NCBI GenBank assembly: GCA_024364805.1
Contig: CM044501.1
Location: forward strand, 59,950,376-59,977,137
DNA from: Euprymna scolopes
Lineage: Eukaryota; Mollusca; Cephalopoda; Sepiida; Sepiolidae
Direction: 5' to 3'
DNA: 26,762 nucleotides
This document shows, one piece after another, positions 19,346 through 26,762 of this stretch (position 1 is the first letter of the stretch; every line of letters starts with the position of its first letter). A program made the translations under genes and the position numbers. The notes under the pieces were generated by a model. That model had not been told where the DNA came from and searched no databases. It saw only the letters and a list, made by a program, of their open reading frames with translations.

Positions 19346-19933
19346 GGGGGGATGAAATAATCCCAAAAGGGGGTTGATATGACAAAACAAACAAACAAAT
19401 AACATTAAAAAGTAAAGCCAAACATGTAAAAAGAAAATGTTTCAAGGTTATGAAAAATTGATTTAAGGTGCATAACTGATCCTGGGTATGAACTTAAAGT
19501 GGTGTGACCCCAATTTGAGAGCTTTAGGGAATGTAGAATCATTCTTTAATTGCCATTATTCCCAGGTACATTCTCATTCAGGTCGGTAGTACCTGTGAGG
19601 GCTCCATCTATTGGTTAAATAGAATTTGCCCTAGAAATGACCTTAAACTGCATCTGGTGATGGGAGCCTTGCGGAGTTATCTCTTGCCAATAATTACAGG
19701 TTCAATCTGAACTGAAGTATCACGGCTTCTGTTTATGGGTTAAATAGAAAATATACATCTGCAAATTAATTGTATACAATACGTCGGTATGGTTTCCATA
19801 TAAAATGACCTGACAGTAGTTGACTTGTCATCAAACCCAACAAACTACCAACCAAGCAAAGTGCATATTTGACCTCCCAATCAAAAAAAGAAATCTTATT
19901 GAAAATTTGACTTAATTAAAAAAAAAAAAAAAA
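19346..19933. other. Intron 3, nothing firm
   Basis: Two related strings, CTATTGGTTAAATAGAATTTG (about 19610) and TTATGGGTTAAATAGAAAAT (about 19733), suggest part of a decayed repeat. A GGTTCAATCTG B-box-like string lies near 19699 without a matching A box. An A run lies at 19919-19934. Confidence 0.45.
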
Positions 19934-20211
19934 ACAGAAAATACAGAAAAATCTTTATGGTGTGTACCCGTCATGGAATGAAGATGCCATATGAATAAAG
20001 GGCGACAATTCAATCGAGATCAAAATCAGCCTTGTAATGGATACAATTTACACTTAAATTCGCTAAAAATCAAATTATTTTCTATATAAAATAAAAACTA
20101 CTTCATTAATTTGTGGTTTTTGGAATATGACCTTTTCATTATGTAACGGATAGGCTTTTCTGCATTTTTTTTAAAAATTAGGTTGAATTTTAAATAAGAA
20201 CAAAAAAACGA
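19934..20211 (-). repeat. MITE family X, copy 1
   Basis: The ends are inverted repeats: CAGAAAAATCTTTATGG...ACCCGTCATGGAATGAAG at the left and, reversed, GCAGAAAAGCC...GTTACATAATGAAAAGGTC at the right, outermost GTTCTTATTTAAAATTCAAC (20211 inward). The reverse complement of its right two-thirds matches the left two-thirds of copy 2 through TTTTAGCGA and ATTACAAGGCTGATTTTGATC. The left end is worn. No coding capacity. Confidence 0.75.
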
Positions 20212-20399
20212 CATATTTCGTGTAATTTAAAGAATTTGTGAATGAAATGCAAATATTATAAACTAGTTGGACCTACCTGGTATTGCTCAGTCTTTCAACT
20301 AAAAGAAAAATACATTACCTGCAAGCATTCATATACAAATAAATGTAATAATTAAGTAGAGCAATAGCTTAGGTGATAGAGAAATGCATACAGCTTTTA

Positions 20400-20835
20400 G
20401 GTGCTTATTTAAAATTAAACTTATTTTAAAAATCAAACATTCAGAAAAATCTTTCATGTACATACCCGTCATGGAACGAAAATGTCATATTCCAAAAATG
20501 ATGTAAATTGATCAAGTAGTTTCAAATAAATTTCATATAGAAATTCATTTTCTTTTAACGAGTTTTAGCGATTTTAATAGGAAATTGTAGCTATTACAAG
20601 GCTAATTTTGATCGCGATAGTTCGAATTGAGTTTTCTCCACCTTATAAAACATGGCGGATTGAAAAACTCAGTTATAAAATTTTATTTTCTTAATTAAAA
20701 AAATTGTTGATTAATTTACGCGATTTTTGGGATATGACATCTTTGTTCTGTGACGGGTAGGTACATCATAAAGATTTTTTTAAAGATTTTTCTGTATATT
20801 TCTTTTAAAAATAGGTTTAATTCTAAATAAACACC
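20400..20835 (+). repeat. MITE family X, copy 2
   Basis: About 436 bases with long terminal inverted repeats: GGTGCTTATTTAAAATTAAAC at 20400 and the reverse complement of GGTGTTTATTTAGAATTAAAC at 20835. The arms stay paired through CAGAAAAATCTTT, TACATACCCGTCA, GAACGAAAATGTCATATTCC and beyond, roughly 100 bases. The middle holds AACATGGCGGATTG. The copy-1 orientation is opposite. A non-autonomous DNA transposon of a superfamily I cannot assign without its target duplication. Confidence 0.8.
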
Positions 20836-21034
20836 GTTTTTTTTATCATTAATTTAAAAAAAAGTTTTATTTTTTATCATTACTAAAAAAAAAAGTTCCC
20901 CATCCTACCAATAAACCATACCAGAATAAGCGCCTAAAAAAAAAAAAAAAAAAAGTGAATCAATGTAATAGTATGCACTCTACCAAGTTCTTTTCTCGCG
21001 TCTTTAAATGTTTTTTCGTTTCTAACTTTTTCAG

Positions 21035-21136
21035 GTGCCAACCAAAGTGAAGATGAAGATAAACACGTGAGAACGCAACCTCGCCAGTCCAGGTCGATGA
21101 GAATCATCCAGAAAGCAAAAGCGCCCGAGCAAGAAA
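21035..21136 (+). CDS. Internal exon 4 of the PDZ-LIM-like gene
   Basis: Acceptor TTTCTAACTTTTTCAG|GT; the donor AAA|GTGGGTGC closes a 102-base exon (34 codons), phase 1 at both ends. A donor four bases on (GTGG|GTGCAC) is possible but would change the phase, so I prefer the first. Translation: ANQSEDEDKHVRTQPRQSR, then SMRIIQKAKAPEQE. The P-R-Q-S-R-S-x-R-x-x-Q core is the closest of the four to the vertebrate PDLIM linker segment (Q-S-x-S-F-R-x-L-Q), with Met and Ile in place of the usual Phe and Leu. It is 5.1 kb from exon 3. The minus-strand frame over this site is a shadow. It is either the constitutive version of the motif or one more alternative. Confidence 0.68.
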
Positions 21137-22020
21137 GTGGGTGCACAGACTTTTAACGTCCCCCACCCCCACCCAAAAGTTCTTTCTTCCCTAATTTGCT
21201 AAGGAAAAAAAAAGAAAACAAGAAAAACACCCACATACGAACCCCACATTTTACTCCCATTGGGCTGTATTCTGTTAGAAGATGAAGACGAACAAAAAAA
21301 ACTTACATGGTTTTATTTTATTTTTTTTTTTTAATATATAATAATAATATCAATAATTACGTTGATACTGACAATGATTTTAATTACACAAGTTGATGAT
21401 CTGAAATTTAAAATTGATCTGTCATCGTCGACTAGTGTCTAGTCGGCGTAGATCACAACGAATGACTCAGGACTGTTCGTTGTAGTTACAGATTTGGTAG
21501 CTGGCCCTCTGCTTGCAAGAATCACTAAGGCCGGACTTACGTATAGTTGATGATAATAGTATTAATTATTATTGTGATAATTGTTTTTATAGTATTCAGT
21601 CCACCCCCTCCCCACTTTTTTTTTTTTTTTAAACGTGTGCAATGTTCTTTCCTGCTCTGCTTTCTTCCTACTCTCGATGGCCAACAGCTCTTTAATGCAA
21701 GAAATTCGCCTCGTTTTCACTGATGCCTGTGTTTTTTAAAGAAAAAAAGAAAATAAATAATGTATATTTAAAACATAAAAAAAACGAAACTTTTAATTAT
21801 TTATGTTGCTTTGATCTTGCTTTCTTGATTAAGCAACCAGTTTGGTTTGAAAAAGAAAATCGCAGGATGATGACTCTTAAGCCAATTAAATTATTTCCCC
21901 AAAATCTTTCAGCCAAGGTGTGTTTATATATACATGCATAGCATTATCTATAACTTATCAGGATTTTGATGCCCTTTGATGCTTCTTTATATTGATGATT
22001 TTTTTTAAACCAAGGCTTTA
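21137..22020. other. Intron 4, small hairpins, no gene
   Basis: C-rich and A-rich just after exon 4. At 21431-21490 lie two exact small hairpins: GACTAG-TGT-CTAGTC and ACAACGAA-(14)-TTCGTTGT. A T run lies at 21619-21632. The frame 21723-21941 is AT-driven and unsupported. Confidence 0.5.
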
Positions 22021-22376
22021 CAGGTGAAAACATTACTACGCACTTATGTGTTGTGTAAAAATTAGTATAAATTCCAAAAATTACAAAAAATGATCCAGTG
22101 ACAGTAGAAGTATTTTAAATAAAAATATTAGCCACAGATACGGTCCCATATATCTGGATTCAAGATGGCGGTACGAATGATTTAGTTAAAATTATCGATT
22201 ACAGTTACCTCTGCCTGGATCTTGTGAACTCTTAACCATGAAAATCTGTATTAAGCTCAATAAATCGCTAAACTCAAAGATTTTTATTTGTAATTTGTAA
22301 ACTGGATCATTTTCCGAAATTGTTGGAATTTATACTAATTTCGGCATGACACATAAGTATGTAATGTTTTCACCTG
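22021..22376. repeat. MITE family Y with about 75 bp inverted repeats
   Basis: A 356-base element opening CAGGTGAAAACATTACTACG and closing with the reverse complement of CAGGTGAAAACATTACATAC. The arms also share CACTTATGTG/TACTTATGTG, AAATTAGTATAAATTCC and AAAATGATCCAGT. The centre contains CAAGATGGCGGTACG. It has no ORF. Its terminal sequence differs from family X. Target duplication unclear (TTTA at the left, AAAT at the right). Confidence 0.82.
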
Positions 22377-22719
22377 AAATGCGGTGGTTTAAAAGATCAT
22401 TAATGTAAATAAAGCATCTACTCTTTATATGAGCAGCCATTTTGTTTTATTGACTCAAATTTCTTTTAGACATTTGAAACCTTTTATTCTTTTGCTTTAT
22501 TTTTAGTTTTTTTTTATTTTCGATTGGAAATGTTTGCCTAATTTGAATCGTTTCAGAGTGCAATTCCATCTTTTGGCAAAACGTCTTTCTATTCCACCTT
22601 TTAAGCCGAACCCAATAAAAATCAGTTTTTAAGACATGTTGTTATTTTTAATTTTTTAAGTGTTTTTGTGTTGAATTAGTTTTTCTTTTGTGACTTTTTT
22701 TATATATACTTTTTTTTTC
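22377..22719. other. Intron 4, AT-rich, nothing recognised
   Basis: T-rich sequence with a short TA tract near 22701; no gene, RNA or repeat family recognised. Confidence 0.55.
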
Positions 22720-23034
22720 GTTCATATTATTTGGATTATTCGAACGACTGTTCTCATCTTTAGTGTTATTTTCACAACGTTTCATTCGATGTAACCTCTG
22801 ACCTTTTTCAGGTGTCAAACTTGGAACTTTCTGTTGAACTTAGGAATCTACACAGAATTTTCAACGGAACACTTTATGTAATTCATGGTGATAGCATGCT
22901 CTTGATCTGTCAGCTATTATTGGGTAGAAGTCCTAACTAATTCGCATTTTTTTTTCTTTTAGAGGAGTGAATCTTCAACTTCCAGAAGGATGCAATTACA
23001 ACTGAATGTTACCAAGTACTTTATCAACTACTAG
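22720..23034 (-). repeat. SINE family 1, copy D
   Basis: Minus strand: a worn tRNA-like head near 23034-22955, the family body (AATTAGTTAGGACTTCTACCC), and the distal domain CCTGAAAAAGGTCAGAGGTTAC, ATGAAACGTTGTGAAAAT, AACACTAAAGATGAGAACAG, ending near 22720. The B box is degraded. Confidence 0.75.
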
Positions 23035-23089
23035 CAAAGATACTGACACTTTGCATCGGACTTTGCTGCATGCTTGGGTACCTGAGCGT

Positions 23090-23230
23090 ACAGCAAAGTC
23101 CAGACCTTAACATATGACCTTGACCTTGAAAAATAGTGCCCAACATCCCTAGATGGGGGACCATCATCATGCCAGGTGTGGTCATGATCGGTCCAGTGGT
23201 TTGTGCTGTAGAAGACACACACACGAACGT
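23090..23230. repeat. Dispersed repeat with TGACCTTGACCTTGA and hairpin
   Basis: TATGACCTTGACCTTGAAAAA, then GGGGGACCATCATCATGCC and GGTCATGATCGGTCC, which can fold into an imperfect hairpin, then GAAGACACACACACGAACG. This looks like a common invertebrate repeat by memory only. The overlapping frames on both strands (23024-23368) are not genes. Confidence 0.5.
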
Positions 23231-23242
23231 TACTACTTAATA

Positions 23243-23290
<48 letters not shown>

Positions 23291-23291
23291 G
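23243..23291. repeat. (CT)n(AT)n(AG)n palindromic microsatellite
   Basis: CT repeats (23243-23258), AT repeats (23259-23280) and AG repeats (23281-23291) in a row form a self-complementary tract able to extrude a hairpin. Confidence 0.9.
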
Positions 23292-23972
23292 GAGATGCTA
23301 TGGGTTCACTTCTGGAGGTTGACAGTTCAATTCTCAGTGTGGGTGACAAAAAAAAAATACAATTGTGAATTACGTAGGACTTCTATCCAGTTATGGCTGA
23401 CAGAACAAGAGCATACTAGGCCTGTGGATTAAATAAAAGGTTCGAGTGTATCTTGTTGAACTCTGGAATCTTCTGTTAAACTCGGGAATCTACACAGAAT
23501 TTCAAGCAGAACTCTGTATTGATGGGTAGTATGCTTTCATTTCGTCGGCCATGACTGGGTAGAGGTCCTAAGTATCACCTGCACTGAGGATTGGACCTCC
23601 AACCTGCACAAAATTGTCCCTTACAACTGAATTTTACCAATCACTTTATCTACTATGCCACAGGTCCTTACATCAGCCAAAACGTCATGAGAATAACATT
23701 TAAGATGAGAACAGTAGTCTGAATAATCCAAATAATATGAATTATCAATCCTTTGTTTCTTTATTATGTTTCTGAAATTTTGATATGAGGATTGATTATT
23801 CATATTATTTGTATTATTCAAACTGGTCTCATCTTGAGTGTTATTTGCACAACGTTTTCGCTACACAGTGTATAAGGTACTTGGAAAAATTCAGTTCTAA
23901 GTTACGCTCTTTTGGAGGTTGAAGGTTCAATCCTCATTGCGAGCGATACTGATGATACAATTGCAAATTAAG
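23291..23972. repeat. Scrambled cluster of SINE family 1 pieces in alternating orientation
   Basis: Five pieces in a row: + strand head and body (about 23291-23457); minus-strand head and body (23461-23664, B box GGTCCAATCC); + strand distal tail (23668-23760, GAGAACAGTAGTCTGAATAA); minus-strand distal tail (23761-23862); + strand head (23866-23972, B box GGTTCAATCC). Each ends where the next begins, without poly-A or spacer. The minus-strand frame 23621-23821 is made of these pieces. Confidence 0.75.
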
Positions 23973-23984
23973 ACTAGCTTGGGT

Positions 23985-24135
23985 GGCCGGTGTTTCCCGG
24001 ATGTTTGGAGGTGTGTATTGAGCAAAAAAAAAAAAAAAATTGTAGTAGGCAAGCAGGCTTGAACCTGCACCACAAAGGAGGAAAAGAATGTGAAAAAAAA
24101 GTGACATCTTTGCTGTTGCGCCCATCGCCAAACCG
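23985..24135 (-). repeat. Weak third tRNA-like head ahead of a T run
   Basis: Minus strand: TTGGCGATGGGCG could be an A box, GCAGGTTCAAGCCTGCTTGCC holds a good B box (GGTTCAAGCC, about 24072-24063), then CTACTACAATT and a T run (24022-24039) that could end Pol III transcription. Spacing between boxes is longer than in a tRNA. The string TGTAGTAGGCAA recurs at 26736-26747. Confidence 0.35.
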
Positions 24136-24364
24136 GAAGTGATGTAGGTTTAAATTAAGGCTAGTCAATCGAAAAGAGGGGATGACTTTCGAAAATATCG
24201 GCGAAAAAAAGCGACCCCTCCCTGTAGAAAAGTGCTAAGTTGAGGGTGAAGAAATGAATGCTTTTAGCCAGTTTTTCGATATTTGTCATCCGATGGGTCG
24301 AGTTTCAAAACAATACTGATCTCGTGGGAATCTGTCGCCTCTGTCGAAAGTTTTAAACAGACAT

Positions 24365-24399
24365 CATACATACATACATACATACATACATACATACAT
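24365..24399. repeat. (CATA)n microsatellite
   Basis: About nine CATA units, preceded by about 200 bases of uncharacterised sequence (24150-24360) that may be the body of a SINE ending in this tetranucleotide tail. Confidence 0.9.
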
Positions 24400-24424
24400 T
24401 TAAACAGACAAGTAAGATTTATAT

Positions 24425-24640
24425 TATAGATTTCTACCTAGCCATGGCATGGCTGACAGAACGAGAGTATGCTACCCCAGTGGATAAATAAAGGTTTCTA
24501 TTTGAAATTCCATGCAGATTCCCAAGTTTGACAAGATAGACCCAAATAAAGTTGGAAGTTACATCGACCGAAACGTTGTTAAAATAACACTCAAGATGAG
24601 AACAGCAGTCCAAAGAATCCAAATAATTATTTGTTTCTTT
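24425..24640 (+). repeat. SINE family 1, copy F (body and distal domain)
   Basis: + strand: TTTCTACCTAGCCATGGCATG, GACAGAACGAGAGTATGCTAC, ATTCCCAAGTTTGACAAGATA, ATCGACCGAAACGTTGTTAAA, CACTCAAGATGAGAACAGCAG. No tRNA-like head. The minus-strand frame 24434-24670 is this repeat. Confidence 0.78.
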
Positions 24641-25544
24641 GTTTTGTATATTATAAATAGTTTCTTTCATGTGTGACCGGAAGTCTTTTCTAATTGCTAG
24701 TCGTCTTAAACGACTAATCAGAGACCTTCCTTTGTGTGCTCTTTCCTATTGTATCAATTGCTTCAAATAAATTGCTGTCCACTTTAATGAAACTTTTTTA
24801 AAAAATTTTCTTTTAACACTATCATATTGATATTGTTGCAAAAGTATTCCACCAATTCACAGTGCCTTTCGTAAAATTCTCACCAGTTCCACGTCAGGAC
24901 ATATTGTGTCTTACCAAATATTGGAAGAGAAACTTGCTTCGGTTGACGTAGGCATCTTTGGTTAAACAATTTTCGAATACCTCAAGCCAAAAGACCGTTT
25001 ATTACAAAACTTCAGAAAAGGATCAAAGTGTAAAAACAAGCAGGCCAATCTTTTACCACCACTTAGAGATTAACCTGTTTGTTTTCGGTTCAAAACAAAC
25101 CGGAAAATAGTGATCAGTTTATAATTTAGAAAGGGTTAAGAGTGTTATTAACCAAATTCCCACTGCACGACTCCCACCAATGAAATGATTGTATATTTTT
25201 TTTATTATTTTTTTATTATTTTTTATTTTTTTCAATAAAATTTTGGAACGATTTCGGAAATTTTAAGTAGGATGGCACCTGAAGTAAATGTGGTATTATA
25301 ATGATTGATGATTCTTGTTAAGAATATGGTAGACATTTTCTAGTTATGGTGACAAAAGATAACAAGCGACACCTATTTTTCCACACTTTTGAATGGCCTT
25401 GTATCTAATTTGTTGTAAATGTAAATTCTTTTACATTTTTGTAAATAAATATTTCAAAGTGTATCTCCCCTTTCGATAGCCTTGTGTCTATTTTGTACGT
25501 ATTCTTTTTAAATTTTATTTGCAAATAAAAGAAGTTAAAGTTCT
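24641..25544. other. Intron 4, nothing recognised
   Basis: Contains a small inverted pair (TAGTCGTCTTAAACGACTA near 24703-24716) and T runs near 25196-25232. No gene. Confidence 0.5.
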
Positions 25545-25649
25545 ATTTGGCCCTAGATCAGACTGTACCTTTTGGGTGCTGGATTTTCCCCACATTAAAA
25601 AAACTGACTTCATGTCTAACTGCCCTCATGGGGAGTTAAGCAAATAGGG
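25545..25649 (+). repeat. Short, diverged relative of the U2-headed SINE
   Basis: It begins ATTTGGCCCTAGATCAG, keeps GTACCTTTT, CCCCACATTAAAAAAACTGAC, ATGTCTAACTGCCC, TCATGGGGAG and ends GCAAATAGG, all in the order seen in the copies at 14849 and 17439, but most of the U2-like and middle parts are missing. An older or internally deleted member, or a relative sharing only the tail. Confidence 0.6.
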
Positions 25650-26119
25650 ATTCAGGACTTAGGGACAATAACTTTGATTGAAGGTTTCCAATGAGGTTTT
25701 TTTTTTCTTGCATCTCTTTATTGAGTTTCTTGATAACATTCATTGGGTTTGGTTGCTTTTACTCTTGCAGACATTTCTCCCCATATCTTCTCCCCTCCCC
25801 CTCACTCTATCTCTCCATTTTTCCTTTCTCTGTCTCTTCTCTCTACTCTCCTCTCCGTCTCTTTCTCATGGTTGCTTTTCTAGTCACATATCCGTCTTCC
25901 ATCGGATCATCTTTAATCTACTCCATGTTTGTATCTTTGTTTTCATTTTATTTTAGTCGAAATTTTCATAAATCAAGGGGCACCTTCCTCGGACTGACAC
26001 TTGATTTCTATGAGATAATATTTGAATATTCTATTAGTGTTCTTCTTTACCTCTCAAATGTTTATAAGTGAAGAACATTAATTTATTTTGTTTTATTGTT
26101 GGAATCCTTTGAGATAAGT
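25650..26119. other. Intron 4, pyrimidine-rich, no supported gene
   Basis: A CT-rich stretch (25780-25870) produces two overlapping open frames rich in Phe, Leu and Ser (25678-25956, 25691-26071). They have no splice-site, domain or homology support. Confidence 0.5.
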
Positions 26120-26405
26120 AATTTGTATATTTATTTATTTGTGAACTGTTATCCTCATCTTCATAGTTGTTGTTTCACAGCGTTTCGGCCAACTATTTCT
26201 CTGGTCATCAGGTTTCAGGTGAGCATTGTTTGAAGATAGCAGATTCAATCCTACCCAAAGCCAGTCAGAGGATTAGTTGGCCAAAACGTGGTGAGACACC
26301 AACTATGGAAGGGAATAATTCCTAAGTGAAAGTGTTTCTGTGGAACAAACTGGGTTCGAACACTTGGGTTATCAGTCTGTGTCGTTAACCATTGTCACCT
26401 CCTCA
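26120..26405. repeat. SINE family 2, inverted pieces plus tRNA-like head
   Basis: Minus strand at 26240-26120: TCACCTGAAACCTGATGACC, AATAGTTGGCCGAAACGCTG, TATGAAGATGAGGATAACAG. + strand at 26255-26310: a shorter version with TTAGTTGGCCAAAACGTGGT. Then a minus-strand tRNA-like head at 26405-26320 with B box GTTCGAACCC, matching 19261-19345. The central domain resembles the distal domain of family 1. Confidence 0.68.
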
Positions 26406-26762
26406 AGGATTGCGTCTAGTAGGAATTCAAATTCTTTCTATTAAATATGTCAAACGTTGTGAATCCAAAATGAAATCCACCATTATATTATAAAGTTGTA
26501 TTTGTTTTGTGGATTGTTCATAAACTCTTTCAGGAATTTTAAAGATAGACCTGTGACAACTACATGGCCTGCTGCTTGTCAACGTCACCGACCTCCACAT
26601 TATGCTGTGCATTTTTCTTTCCTCTTTTCTTTTTATGGCTATGCCATCGTCTCTCATATTGGTGGCTGTTGATGGGAGGGTGCACACGGGTTCACAAGTA
26701 TATAAAAAAATACAAAACACAACTTGAAACAAAAATGTAGTAGGCAAAAAAAAAATAAATAA
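26406..26762. other. Window end, nothing recognised
   Basis: The minus-strand frame 26427-26747 has no recognisable domain and no clear splice sites; its N-terminus overlaps an A run at the edge. No element ends seen. Confidence 0.45.

Noticed and set aside
23024-23368. Open frames on both strands in the TGACCTTGACCTTGA region
   Set aside because: They overlap a dispersed repeat and a microsatellite; no protein features.
24364-24400. CRISPR-like repetition
   Set aside because: Plain tetranucleotide microsatellite without spacers; the genome is eukaryotic.
25678-26071. Overlapping Phe/Leu/Ser-rich open frames, possible membrane protein
   Set aside because: Produced by a CT-rich tract; no splice sites or family resemblance.
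26427-26747. Minus-strand 106-residue open frame at the window edge
   Set aside because: No domain, signal or splice evidence; its first codons run into an A/T-rich edge.

Overview
The window looks like intronic and exonic sequence from a large, repeat-rich animal genome. It is AT-rich, has long introns, many microsatellites, non-LTR retrotransposon (LINE) fragments, tRNA-type SINEs and foldback DNA elements. The repeat styles and the LINE protein type fit a mollusc, most likely a cephalopod; that placement is inference from general familiarity, not from a database search. No bacterial-type operon, CRISPR array or intact virus-like element is visible.

The only host-gene signal is four short + strand exons at 1060-1173, 14369-14605, 15801-15962 and 21035-21136. 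All have good acceptor and donor sites, all begin and end in the same phase (phase 1), and all have lengths divisible by 3. Each carries a version of a short motif of the form G-x-x-P-S-x-x-F-x-x-L-Q or Q-S-R-S-x-R-x-x-Q. This matches the conserved segment that ALP/Enigma-type PDZ-LIM proteins (PDLIM and Zasp relatives) carry between the PDZ and LIM domains. The window is therefore best read as the middle of one muscle Z-disc/cytoskeletal adaptor gene with a set of interchangeable linker exons. No PDZ or LIM exon is visible.

The introns hold the following, left to right. There is a TTR microsatellite, LINE and SINE fragments and a long hairpin (1.0-4.6 kb). A decayed LINE 3' end and an internally deleted mariner follow (4.8-6.4 kb). 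Then come a decayed DDE transposase remnant, hairpins and short duplications (7.9-9.9 kb), a duplicated unit with TA/GA tracts (10.2-10.7 kb), and a longer LINE copy with a reverse transcriptase domain and a long poly-A (11.6-13.0 kb). A 5S-rRNA-derived sequence lies right beside that poly-A. Two nearly identical ~190 bp elements that begin with a U2-snRNA-like sequence lie at 14.85 and 17.44 kb, the second with perfect 17 bp target-site duplications. A LINE cluster is nested in an older repeat (18.0-18.7 kb). Two MITE families follow (19.9-20.8 and 22.0-22.4 kb), then a scrambled cluster of SINE pieces (22.7-24.6 kb) and a second SINE family (19.3 and 26.1-26.4 kb).

The most interesting items are the phase-matched linker exon series, the U2-derived SINE family with a diagnostic insertion footprint, the 5S-derived element, and a hammerhead-like central domain shared by two different SINE families. 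All calls were made by eye; no similarity search or folding was run.
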